64,000 nt of DNA from Diprion similis (taxonomy: Eukaryota > Arthropoda > Insecta > Hymenoptera > Diprionidae). The DNA lies in contig NC_060118.1 of NCBI RefSeq assembly GCF_021155765.1, forward strand, positions 10,537,646 to 10,601,645, in the 5' to 3' direction. The first letter of the stretch is position 1, and each line of letters starts with the position of its first letter. Below, one piece after another: positions 40,301-53,900 of the stretch. Below the pieces are notes generated by a model. That model did not search any database and was not told the DNA's origin. It saw only the letters and a program-made list of their open reading frames with translations. The position numbers were made by a program, and so were the translations under genes.

Positions 40301-43300
40301 ACTTATTCAAGTCTCATAAAAATTTATTACTCAATTGTTTTGTGGTCTATTTATTTTTCGAACATAATGTTTCTCTTTTTTTTCACTTTTGTTCATTTTC
40401 CTAGTTTCTAATCCGCCTCGAGGTCAGGCATTTTCATTTCGTCCGATGCCCTCGACACCTATATTCATCATTTTACATACACATAATATAAAACGTGAGT
40501 ATATATATGGGGCGTTCCACGTCAAATCGGACGGTTTAAAACATTTCGATTTTTGATTTCTTAAATATTTTGGTATTTTTTAGTACCCTTGAAAAGAGCC
40601 TTCCGGGTAAATTTTGAGATTTTTATCATAACCTGTTAAAGAAATATAAGATTAGAAAAAAAATCGCGCTTTTTTTTTTTTTTTTTTTTTTGTTCATAAC
40701 TTTCTGAATAATCGTTCAAATTAAAGTTTATTTTTTTAATTTTCGATCTTAGATGGCTCTTACAGTGTTTTTAAATGAGATTTTTGAGTTTGAAATGTTA
40801 AATCGTGTTTTTGAAAGCGAGTGTAATTTTCAATTTTTTTTAAAATTTGTTATCTTTTCAACAAGTAATCAAAAAAGTCTCAAATTTGACCAGAAAGCCT
40901 TTTTTCAGGGGTACTAAAGACATTAAAAAAATTAGGGAAATCAAAGATCAAAATTTTTCAAACCGTCCGATTTGGCATGGAACGCCTCATATATGTATAT
41001 GTACATACAGGTATAGTTAGGCGGCGCGTCGATTCCGATGACGTCCCGTTTCAGTTTACCGTATGTTTAGTTGCTAGGAAATAATCAGTTCTGGTATGTA
41101 TATCCGATGCATGTACATGCATGCAGAAGGTGCGAAAAGCAGTATCTCGCGTTCCAAAAATAGACAATATATTGTACCCTTTATCGGCAGCTTATTATTA
41201 TAATCGCGGTAAGTTTGTTCCGCCAAATAAATGATAACGCGTCTCCGATCCATACGATATGCCTGTGCATAATGTAGATCCTATAATCACGCATCGGTGT
41301 ACATATATATGTATGAATTTGTTAATAATTTTCAATGAAACAATTTTTGTTTAATTAAAATCCGTTCTCTCATCTTTAAAATAAAAAAAAGAACCTTCTA
41401 GCTCAAATATAACCGGAGTTATGAATTTTTTGAAATTAGTCTGCAAGCCAAAAATTACCAGATTTTCAAATTTTTGATCCCCTCTGTTTTCCAAAATATG
41501 TGGAAAAGAAAAAAAATTCTTCGAATACGTATCTCTTTTTTTCGATATAGAACCAGGTAAAAAAATTAAACTAAAAATCAAAAATGTTTCGGCCAGAAAG
41601 GTGTTCGGTTTTTAACAGAATATCCCATATGTATATTCCATCATCGTTTAGTGGAAAAATGTAAGTACCTGCTCAATAAATTTACAGAGTTTACTTTTCC
41701 AATTTTTATAGTTCTCGATATTCAGTCGGATGAAGCTTTTTTTGTTGTCGTTTATCAACTTTTCGAAAAATTGTAAATGAAAATGGGAAACTTATAGTCA
41801 GATCAAGCAATTAAGCAGATGAAATTTTATTATTAATTGTATAATTTATATATTAATTGTTCTTATGAAACACTGGAGACTTGTGAAAATCGATGGATTA
41901 TCCTCGTCACTAATTACGTCATAGCTGCGTTAATGACAAGCAGATAGAGAATAGCAAATTACGAAATAATAATTAACCTTCAGATCTGTTATATATATGT
42001 ATAAACTGATCTGGAAGAGATTTTTTATTCGAATAATAATTTTCCAGTATTCATGGAAACTATGGAATCAGGGAATTCTCAGGGAATTTCATGTCGTATT
42101 TGGAATATAATAATTCTCATCTTAAGTTCATAAAAATTTACTCATTTGGTGAGGAAAAACAAATTTTTCTTTCAACTTTCAGGCAATGATTACGAACCAA
42201 ACCCTGATTTCTTAAAAATTGTACGAGCTAGCGAATTCTTACAAATTCGTCTCACAACGAGCTGTGCTCTAATCAAATATAAACTATTCTCGACTATCGT
42301 ATTTTTCATTTATTGTTTACATATGAGAATAAACTGGATAAACAATGAATTACTTTTTCACAAATAACTGGACACCCTGTATCACCGATCGCGAGTCACA
42401 GATCGGCACCTGCACGTTCCCATTTCAGAAAAGTTTTCGAACAATGCGACAGGCAGACACGTACATCCGGTATATAGAAACTGCTAAACTAGCGAGCACG
42501 CGCTATAGTCCATTAAAAACAGGTCCGAATAAAAAATATTTACAACATATTTAGAATTTTTGTGTTGGTGGGGATGTCGACCCTCAGGAACGCGAATCTG
42601 AAGCCATTTTTGAGTTGCATGTGAAAATTTGACATTTTTTCTAGTTTCCTCAAAAACTGTTGTCGATAGATAAATAATAACTTGATCTTCGTGTGGAGTG
42701 GAAAAATTTTACATTGAATAATGTCGTCACGTGTCAGAAACGGATTCGGATCAAGAATATAACTTTAAAATTAAGAAAAAAGATAATAATTTTACGAAAA
42801 CCCTGCAGATGCAGTCGATAAGTAGAATTTAATTTGTCCCATTTGTTAATCTAAAAAAAAAATAATTCGACCATGCTAGAAGTAGTTTCTGGAATCGGGT
42901 AAATCCTTTGATTCGTATCGAAGATTAAGGGGGTGGTCTTGGGGTGAATGGAGGGTTGAATCGAAAGAGAATCAATCATGCGAGAAAAAGGTTGCGGAAT
43001 CAGAATCAATTCCCTTCATTTCGCTTGGTGAATTGCGGAAAATTGAATTCGCGAACTTAAGGTCTTCGCGTAATAGAAAAAAAAAAAAAACGCTGACTGA
43101 GCGAGAAGAATAGGAGAGAGGGAAGCGAATATTAAAGTGAAGTGTGCAAGAGGTACGATCGGGCAGGGCAAGTGGTTGTATTATCTCGTTGAAGTGGCGC
43201 TGCCGAGGAGTGGCGTTTTTCGCACTTTTTCAGAAAAAGAGGATCAGAGAGCCGCTGACTCGAGATCTCGTTAAAACGAATTGAGGACAGCGTTTTTTTT

Positions 43301-43483
43301 TTTTTTTCTTCTTTTTTCTTCAACCTTTTTCTTTCCTTCTTTTTATTTTCATGGTAAAGGGATTCTTTTCGCACTATATCTATAATGTATATGTATATGT
43401 ATATATGTACACTTTGGCCGAATTTTTACTTAACTTGAGAACACGCTTGAGGCTATTATATTATACATAGATACGTACGTATA

Positions 43484-43522
<39 letters not shown>

Positions 43523-44323
43523 GTGTACATAATCTAGGTATATAGACAGGAATTTAAATGCTATTTCGAAGCAGGTGCAGCCCGTTGAAGGCTACAAATA
43601 TTATTGTTAGCGAATCATTTTTTTTTTTCTTTCTTTCTTTCTTTTTCGCTTCGGTCTCTCTCTCTCTCTCTCTCTTTCTCGTTTCTTGCGGTTTCCCTAT
43701 GGTAAATTCAAAGATTACGCAACAGTAACGATCTCTGGCTTGTTTATATACATTTACACGTTCACATACATATATATATATATATATATACATATAGCGC
43801 TCATACACCGATTTCATATCAGAGTGATGTATAATATATACCTTATATCTCGTAGAGGCAAAAATGAATATCAAAGAAACGGAAACGCGGGGATGGTGAA
43901 CCAAAAGCAAAAGAAAGAGGAATTTTTTTTTTTTGTTTTTTTTTTGTTCTTTTTTTTTCAATATCTGATCGAAACTCGTTTATTTTTTGTCAATTAATTT
44001 TTCCTATCGTTTGTTTATTCGATCAATTTCTGAGAATAATGGGTAGGTGCCAGTCTAGCTATTAAAATCAACGATGATTTTTTTTGCAGACTAGATTGTT
44101 TCTTTTTTTTTTTTTTATAAAAATTTTCGAGGAATCGAGAAGTTAACGAGTGAATCCGAAATTTCGAACAACCTCTTAAAAAATTTTTTTGAACTGTCTT
44201 TTGTAGTGGGCTCTTAAAAAATCAAAAACAAACATTTTGTCACACGAGACTCAAAAAAAAAAAAAAAAAAAAAAAAAAATAGTCAGTTTTTTTTTTGCGA
44301 CACCCTAATATATATTCACATTC

Positions 44324-44357
<34 letters not shown>

Positions 44358-44937
44358 AATCATAATCGCAAAAATTGCGTGAAAATGAAACGATATAAAA
44401 TCCATTCTCAAATAATCAATCATCAGGCGAATAAGAATTCAATCGAACATCTCACCGTTTCTCGCTATATCGATATTTCACGTTCACTTAAATTTTTTTT
44501 TTTTTGCGTCATAGATTATAATTGTATAAAATTAGCGACGTGGCGAATTTTTTTCGCAACCGCGTTCCGGCGTTTTCACCTGTGCGCGTGTGTTGAGGCG
44601 TCGTAGAACCGCGCCGGCGTCCGAGGCTTTGGCTTCCTCTGGTTTGTCCCGCGTGGATTGCTTTCTGCTGCAAGCATCGATCAACCCCTCGGAGTAGCTA
44701 CGCGCGAGCGTCCGGACGCCAGTCGACGCGGTGCGACGCCTAGAAAGTACGAAGGTTCGCCGGTCCCGTCGAGTTTTTAATTTTCGTCCATCTTTCGTCG
44801 TTTTTTATTTTCTATTTTTTTTTTTATTCTAGTCTTTGTTTTTTTCTTAACCGCTTAAGACGTTTTTCGTTTACGGTTTCACCGATCGACTTCTCTACGA
44901 AAAGTTCCTCCCGCGTTTATTAAAGAAATTTTCTATG

Positions 44938-44980
<43 letters not shown>

Positions 44981-47900
44981 TGTAATATTATAGTTTGAAC
45001 GAAACGTAGCGAGAAAAAGGAAAGAATAAATAAAAGAAGGAAAGCAAGCACCAAAAAAAAAAAAAAAGAAATAGAAAACAACCGATCGATAAGGTATAAT
45101 GATATATACAGGAATTCAAAGATTCGTGGGGAAAAAAAATAAGAAAGTAAAAATCAAACGCGTCGTCGTACTGTGCGAAGAATTGTAAAAAAAACAAAAA
45201 AAAAAAAAAAATTGTTGCAAACTTTGACTTTGGAAAAGAAAAATATTTGCAACTGACCTTGCTGTTTTTTTTTTTTTTTTTTTGGTTTTGTTTCTTGTTT
45301 TTTGGTTTTGTCTTCTGGAAAAACCAAGGTGTTGAAAATTGATAAAAATTTGCGTACCTTTATTTATGCAGGTAACATACAACGCGTATGTACATCGTGT
45401 ATTAAATGTATATAGGAAATGCGAAGTAACTTGTTGCTGTGCAAAGTTGGTTAATTCGTCTATCCGTCTGTATAACGCGTTCCTGTAAAATATAAACGGT
45501 TTACTAGATTGTGAAATATGGTTTGAGAAGATCGTTCTTCAATTGTGTCTTTTTCTTTTTCTGAGAAAAAATTTCAATTCCACGTTCGATCTGCTTTAAA
45601 AATTTTTCACTGAAAATCGATCGGTATACTAAGTTTATTTTTTCATACATGCGGTTAGTGAAAATTGATCCCGTAAGAATTCGAAAGCAAATTAATAAAT
45701 GATGAGGCAGCGATCGATCGCTGGTTGAAGGATGGAAAGGAGCCGCCTGACTATAGGCTAAAGTTTTGATTGAAGCCACGGTTTCGTTATCAAATGAAAA
45801 CTAACGACTCTACTAATCTTGATTTATATACAAGCTATAAAAGACAGGTTATACACAAGCGAATAGTGTTAACGACTCCCGAGCAGCGCGAATCATCGGC
45901 GTATATTCAAGGATCAATTCCGATATATTTTTATCGGATTCTTTTTCAGTATCTGTGTGCGTATTATTCATATATGTAACAACATATTTCCTTTTCTTCA
46001 TCTTCTTCTTCTTCTCATTCTTCATTTTCGATGATTCGTGAAACTCCAATTTTTTCACTCTCTTTTTTGCTATACGCGACGTGACAAGTTTTTTCGCCTA
46101 CAAATCTGCAATTTAATGTCCAAAATATAAGTGTAAAAATTTTTGAAACGTTTTTTTTCGTTTTTTTTTTTTCTGTTCTGTTTTGTAATAAATCTGTTAT
46201 TACATTTCAGTCTTGAAATATTCAGGGGGAGGTGGGGGCAAAACGGGGTACTTAAGGCAATGCTTAGTTTTCGAGCACTCGAATACGCTGAATCTCAATT
46301 TTTTTTTTTTTTTTTCTCTAATTGTAACCATAGAAAATAAAAATGATTTCCAGATGTGAGGAATAAAAGACAATTTTGAGCAAAATTTTTGAAAATTGTA
46401 ATTAATGCTCAATAATGTTTAAATACAAGTCATTTTTTACTATTTAAAAAACATTTTGAAAAACGAAAGAATTTTTACAATTTTAGAATGAATAACCGTG
46501 GTCGATTGGCTCGATTTTTGTCATAGATTCTTTGTTTAGTTACGCAAATTTTGAGACCAAACGATCAGGGCTATTCATTCGAAAATTGGGATCTTGTGTT
46601 TCTGGGGGTATTAAAAATCAAACTAGTGGTCCAAAAAAAACATACCTAAAAATGAATAAAATCGCCGATTCTAATTGTAAGTATCAGACGCCGGTCGGCT
46701 GAGGGTGGAATGCCTCATATATAGGCAGATAATAAAAGATCAATAAATCCAAGATGCTCGAGGCTGTCGCAATATTGGCCTATACACTGTTTTAGTATCA
46801 TTACAGGTTTTTGATTTATATGTATAAAAGGACAATAATTACAGAATCCGTTGAATAATTAAGAATTATAAACTTTGAATTCCGACGAATGAAAGTAGAT
46901 TTGATTTTCCACTCGTTTTATTTCTACCGCGATAACAAACAAAATTCAAAAAATAACCGAAAATAAATTCTTTACAAGACACCAAAATTGCAATAATTCG
47001 TAAAAATTCTTCGATCTCAAAGGTACGAAAAAAATCATTAAAAAAAAAAAAAATATTTACACAAAAACAAATTATTCTATCCATATTCCAAAGAAAAAAA
47101 AAAAACAAAAAAACTTTGAAAACAATTCGCTGTACGCGGACGAAAAAAAGGAGAGGAAAAAAATAAAAAATTGCGAGGAAAAGAAGACTAAAATTTTTCA
47201 GAAAAAAAAAGGAGACTCAGTTATACAAGAGAGTAAAAGAAAAGAAAAGAAAATACAGAGAACCAGAGAAGAGAAAGTAAGGGGATGATAAATAAGGGGA
47301 AAAGGCGCGCGGTGTGGGCGGTGGGGGGGGGGGTAAAATTTTTTAAAACGAAGTAAGAAAAAGTTTCAAAGAAAATTAGCGAAGGATAATGATATTCATA
47401 TTATACGAGGACCTGGAGGAGATGATCGGAGGGAAGAGGGGGAGGGGGGGGGGGGGTGGGTTGGTAAGGAGGGCTGAATCAACCGAATTAGGATAATTTA
47501 AGTGGAATGGGGAAAAGCTTCGGGCATTGGAAGCACAGGTTGCGGAGGGCGTTAGTCACTCGGCTAAATATATATTCGATCCTTGGGTGGCCGGAGGGAG
47601 AGAGAGGAGGGGGAGGTTTCCTCCTCGGTTTTCCACCAGCACACGCGCGATTTTCACTACATCACGTACCTCTACAGCTGGATACCAGTTTCACGTACAA
47701 ACACACACAGACTCGTTTGCGTTCTGCCATCTACGAATGAAAATTATATCTATATACCGACACAGACACACACACACACACACACACACACACATTACAT
47801 GCGACGGGGAGGGGGGAGGGGGGAGGGAATAAAGGTTGTTCGATGCGAAGTCCGCGGGGAAGGCCAGCTTAGTTAGTTCAGAACGTATCAATATGAACGA

Positions 47901-50900
47901 ACCCCGCGAAACTAGATTGCATCGCGTATCAACTTCCGGTCATATTTTAACCACGAATTGTATTCACTCGGCAACCGTGTTATTTCTATATATATATATA
48001 TATATGTATATATGCATATATGTATGTATGTATATCAGTGATTTTTGTTTTGACACCTGTGAATGAGCTCGTGGATTTCTTAAATTGAGGAATATTGAAA
48101 TATAATCGCGAATACTTGTCACTAACGAATATTATTCACGATATATAATACTTTCAGCAGATGATCACGATTCGCTTTCAATTTCTTTCTATTCTTGTGA
48201 TGGTTTTTCATTTTGTATTTATTTAATTATTTAATTTTTTGCTTTTTCGTAATCATTGGTGAATAACACATCGTTGAATGAATTTTCATTTCAGAACGGA
48301 AGGAGATTCGATGGTTTTTCTTTCTTTCTTTTTTTTCATTCTTGTGAAATAATCAATGACAATAATAATTTTCAGTATATTCAACGATGATAAAGTGAGA
48401 ATTTGGAAGGGATCGTGAATTTTTGCAAACGGCGAAAACTTTTTTTTTTTTTGTTCTAAAATTTTACTCGCACATTTTCGGTATGAAAAGAAAGAAAAAA
48501 AAGAAAAAAAAAAAAAAAACAGAAATTCCGGGGAAGCGTTAAACGTTACGATATTCGGATTGATGAGGTCACGGATGTCGAGATTAAACGAGCTGTGAAA
48601 AGCGGCTCAATTTTAGCCAAACGATTTCCAAGTGTTCAAGAATTAAAATAGAAATCGGATTTTGGTCGAAGGAGCGGAATTATTTTGTGGAAAAAAAAAA
48701 AAATACAAAAAAAAAAAATACAAAAAGCAAAATACAAAATACTAATAACGTCAAAGTTATCATACTTGAGATAATTTAATCACTTTTTCACGTTGCGAAG
48801 TCGAGAAGCTGTTTAAAAAATAATTGGATCCTATAATATTCTTAACGAGATTTAACGATCCTGCGAATAATTTTTGTAACCTAGGTATTAATATTGATTG
48901 CCAATTCTCCCAAAGTGGGGCGGTGAATTTAACGTAAAACTGAACGTTTGAATGTCTGATACTTGATGCCGTATAACAGAAGTAATTTATCGGTTTAACC
49001 ACACAGCTTCGCTCATCTTCCGGCCGTTTGTTTAAAGCCCGTTTAAAGTCGAACAGTAAATTATCGATCGGCACGGAGAGCGAAATTCTTGATCATTCGC
49101 TTCGCGATGGGATTTGTCGGTGATCTTTTTTTTTTTTTCTTTTTTTCTTGAATTCACAATTCTTGAAGAAATTTTTGAAAAAATTAGCAAAATCGAGAAA
49201 TTATCAAGTTATATCTGCGTTCGAGGAGAGAAGGATTTGCCAATCGTATTATTTCGGCGCTATTTACTCACGTCTGTGTGTCTATTTGAATAGATCAGGT
49301 CTATGATAATATTATTGTGCGCGGTTGCGTGCGCGACGAATTTCGCTGTCTGCAGTAGGATTGAACCGAGAAAATTGTTCGAATTGTCGAATAATAATCT
49401 AGCGGCGAGTTGGTGCGAATTTTGTAAATTTAGTTTGCAACAAGCCGATCGTTGGATAAACAAATTGTGGAAAATTGCGGCGGAGAAGAGAATAGAGGAG
49501 AGGAGATGAGAGGAGTATTCGTGGGATAATAATAGAAGAATACAGGCCTAGGTAAGAAGGAGAAGAAGAGTAGAAACAACAGTGGATGTAACACCGGATT
49601 AATCCGAGTCGTCAGTGTGTATTGTGCAAAAATAACAAAAACAATAACAAAAGCAGCAGCAGCAGCAGCAACAAGTTGCCGATGAGTGATCATGTGAACA
49701 GGAATTGCCGGATTTAAGTGCACCGTTGATTTTTTTTTTTTTTTTCTTTTTGCAATGAATTCTCAGACCACCAGTTCCGGTTTCCGGTGTGACATTAATT
49801 ACTGCGTGTTCGCTGATTATAATGAAACGTCGACGGTGCGGTCGAACGATTGTGGAATTCAAACTACGGAAACACAGTGTTGACGATGAGTGTTGGACGT
49901 AGGCTTGCCAGTCAGCCTTCGGAAGACAGCGAGGATAACGAAAATGTCACGAAACGAGTGGTGGGTTTACGCTTTTCACTGTCTCACCTTCTTCCTTCTC
50001 TTCGTCTTCTTATTTAGCCCAGTCGAATTAGACCGAAAAAGGATTTGATCCGAAAAAAATTGCTAGTAGCGATTTTTCTTCGAAAATCGTTGGGGTAGAT
50101 AGTAAGGGGCGGTTGCTTCAGCCGCCATCTTGGATTTACTGAACGACTCGTTTATTTTAAAATTCACACGAAAAATGGTAATCGTCAAAATAGTTTGGAA
50201 TTAAATTTTCTATAATTTTGTTCTCATCAATTTTTTCCTAGGGTCGATATTTTTCGATTAGGACCCGAAAAAAGGGGGTGAATTTTTTATTTGTCCAAAT
50301 CGATTTTTTTTTTTAATTCCAAACCACTTAATTCGTTAATAACCATTTTTCATTTAAAATGAAAAATAAACGTGATAATGTCATAATACAATTTCAGTCC
50401 CTGTTTTTGGGCCTTAATCGAAAAATATCAACCCTAGAGATGAATTGAAAATGATTAAAATTGTAGGAAAACTTAATTTCAAACAACTTTGGTAATCATC
50501 ATCATTTTTCTTGTGGAATTTAAAATAAACGAGTTATTCAGTAAGTTCAAAATGGCGGCTGAGCCACCGGGGGTGCAAATTTCGAAAACCGAAATGCAAG
50601 CTGCCAGTAATCCTCCCCTCCAACGATTTCCGAAAGAAAATCGCTACTTACAATTTTTTTCGGGTCAAATCCGAATTCGACTGATCTAATTCTTTTTCAG
50701 ATTTTTTCTTCGACCATTAAATTTTTCGAAGTCTGTTAACCGCGTTCCCCGATCGATTCAAACGATCTTTACTTTCTTTATTCCCGACTCAACTAGTAAA
50801 TAAAGTATTTTTCTCCCGTATTTGCTGTAAAATATCAGGTAATTTTCCCGCAAATTAATTTTTTAGTTTTTCTGCTTTTCTTTCTTTCTTTTCCATTTTT

Positions 50901-53900
50901 AATCTCATCTCTCTCTCTCTCTCTCTCTCTCTCGTATTAATATAAAATTTCAATAAAATCAGAGTTTTCAGACTGATAGATCACACTTACACGTACAAAA
51001 GACAACACTTTCGAGTCAATAATGTGGCCGGAGTTGAGTCGAGAATAAAGTCAAATTTATGACAAACAAAAAATTTATAATAATCTACGACTTCATTCCC
51101 TTATTAAATAACGTCCTATTTTTCAAATATCCGTTTCAACGATTCTCCGCAGTAAAAAATTTTCCGTCTTTATTTCTTCCCACTTCAAATCGTTGCATGA
51201 CTAAAAATATTTAAGTAACTATTTTCTGCCATGTATATGTATACGGAATAAATAGATTGAAATTAATTCTATTTACTTTTGTACGTATTATTTGTCAAAA
51301 TAATCGATTCAAATGGATTTACTTCACCTGCAAAAGTCAGAATTAGTCAATTTTGCTGTTAAACATACATATAATAATAATAATAATTTGATAAAAAAAA
51401 AAAAAAAGTATTTAGAAAAAAAAACCCAAGAATTCACGCTGCTCGTCAATTCCGTAAAATGATCTACTTGGCAAAACTGATTCAATCGAAATTGACTCGG
51501 CGTACATATATGTACATACATATATATGTGCAATATCAAAATGTCTGCGAGTGATATAAATAAGATCTAGTATCGAGCCTCGTCAAGGCTGTGATGTATA
51601 ATAATTTGGTAAAACTCAATTTGAAACGAGGATGTGTTTATACCGGATCATTATGGGTGTATATGTGTATATGTAACAATAAATACGTATAGATATATAC
51701 CTATGTCATAAGACAGCTTCGCACGAACGCTCATCACGATCGTGATCGTTGCCTGATAAATGCCAACTTTTACTACGGTCAACGTTCTAAATTTACGGTC
51801 AGCATCGAACACCACTTGGTATAATAAATTTAACACCGTTATAGAAATTCAAGGATAAATCGCTGGTCGCGCGTCTTCCGCATCTTATTATTAAATAGTA
51901 AATACTATATGCATGATACGAGGTTGCTTCAACATTTTCATCAATTTTTATTCGGTTCCAATTTATCCGTATATCTTCGATTTCGAAATATTTTTACGCC
52001 CATTCTTTGAATTCCATTTTCTATTATTTTTTGTATTTTTTTATTTATTTTTTTGGTTTGTTTGTTTGTTTTCATTTCCTTCACAAGGGTCAGTCGAGTT
52101 TTAGGATCGTCGTTTCATCTCTGGACTTATCGTCTATATCCTATATTACAAAACACTCGTTTACTCAATTTTAACATGCGACGGAGATCCCCAAATCAGA
52201 TGAATAATAATTATCATTAACACGTGTAATCTGGGAATGATAAAAAATAATCGATTCTCGATTAAATGGATTATTTTTTCCTGATTAATTGAGTATGATC
52301 GATCATTTTTCCTTACAATCGGTTTTTCTTTTTTACTCATGAATGATTATTAATATTCTACTTAATAAACAGATAAGTGAATATTTTCTCACCTGAAATT
52401 GTAAAATATTTTGAATGAATTTGTGAATTATCAAGGAACTTTTCAGCAATTAAAGCTACTTACTGAATTGTATGAAATTTTTAATTTCAATTTCTAACGA
52501 TTTTATCGAGTCGTGTTTGATTCTTTTTTCGACTCGATTAATCGATGCATCGATTGTTCCTATATTCGATGTTGGATTCTGTATCGATCTTCAGAAGAAT
52601 CGATCTCTTGTATCGATTTTCGAGAGAATCGATTGTTATACGCTGGAATCGATTATTCTATCTGCTTCTGGGTTGCGGTTTTTGGATTCTGAGGCTATCG
52701 CACAATGAAAAATCTTATTACAAGTAGACACGTAAAATATTAGAGCGCGAGAATAACTATAGCAGAGAGTAAACAGTAGACATTGAGGTTAGGATTTTCG
52801 ATATTCGCTCGATCGGCTTGAAGTTTTGATCATTCGCTTTGTTTGAATTTTGGTTTTTCTGGGACACCGAACATGAAAATATCCATTTCAACAAGATCCA
52901 TCTTTTACCCTCCGATTTTTAGTAGAATCGATCCAGAGATCGATCTTTAGTATGTATAATAGTTTCGAATTTCCGGGACACTGGAACAGCGTTTCCGAAA
53001 ATTCGCACTAGTGCGTAAAATCGCAGGTCGTAAAAGTTTCAATTTTCTTTATTCTCTCTCTCTCTCTCTCCTGCTTTCTTTCTCTCTCCTTACAGATATA
53101 CATATTCTTTTCGTTTCCAACTAGAAAAACTCACGTTCATCTTATTTATAAATAATTCTAATCGTACGTGGCGTTACGATTAAATTACACGTTTCAGTTC
53201 AAACGTTCAAAAATTAATCCGATGAATCTGAATTTGGTGATAATTATTATTACGCTGATAAATGTTAGTCGAGAGTCAGAAGAAACTGATGAATTTATGC
53301 GCAGCAACGTTGCTTTTAGAACGACCTCCTGCCGACTTGGGATTTGAAGCGTAGGTATGGAGAATTGCTATATTTGGCCGAGGTTTCGATCAATATTAAT
53401 ATACATGCGATACGCTTTCGGGGAATCTACTATACGCGGGGAACATATCTCCGGTCGCTTGAGACTGGGAGGCAAGAAATTCTCCAAATTTCAGCGCAAC
53501 AAGTATAAATATGTACATTATGAAGGCACATCCGAATAAATAGTTAGAAAAGTAGGCGAGTTTTGAGAATTTTTATCGAAAAAACTGTTTATTCGATTCC
53601 GTCCGTTTTTTTTTTATTTCAAATTTTATACATTAAGGTATGTTCAGTAATTTTTTCATCAAAATTTATCCACTCCTGGCTTTGTTACAGTCGCTGATGT
53701 AAAACATGTTCCGTACTGACACGGTTTTGCAGTGTCCAGGATTTTGGACAGTCGATTGATCTAAAATAAAAAATTTTAACGGGATTTTGAAACATAATAT
53801 ATTGAGTCGTTCACTGCGTAGGGATTTTTTTTTTTTTGTTTTTTATTTTAATTTGTGAAACGGTGATAACATTTCGACTTTAACGTTCGTTTTCCGGACT

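Noticed and set aside
52472-52708. 78-codon + strand frame
   Set aside because: It results from the ATCGAT word cluster and has no domain or splice support.
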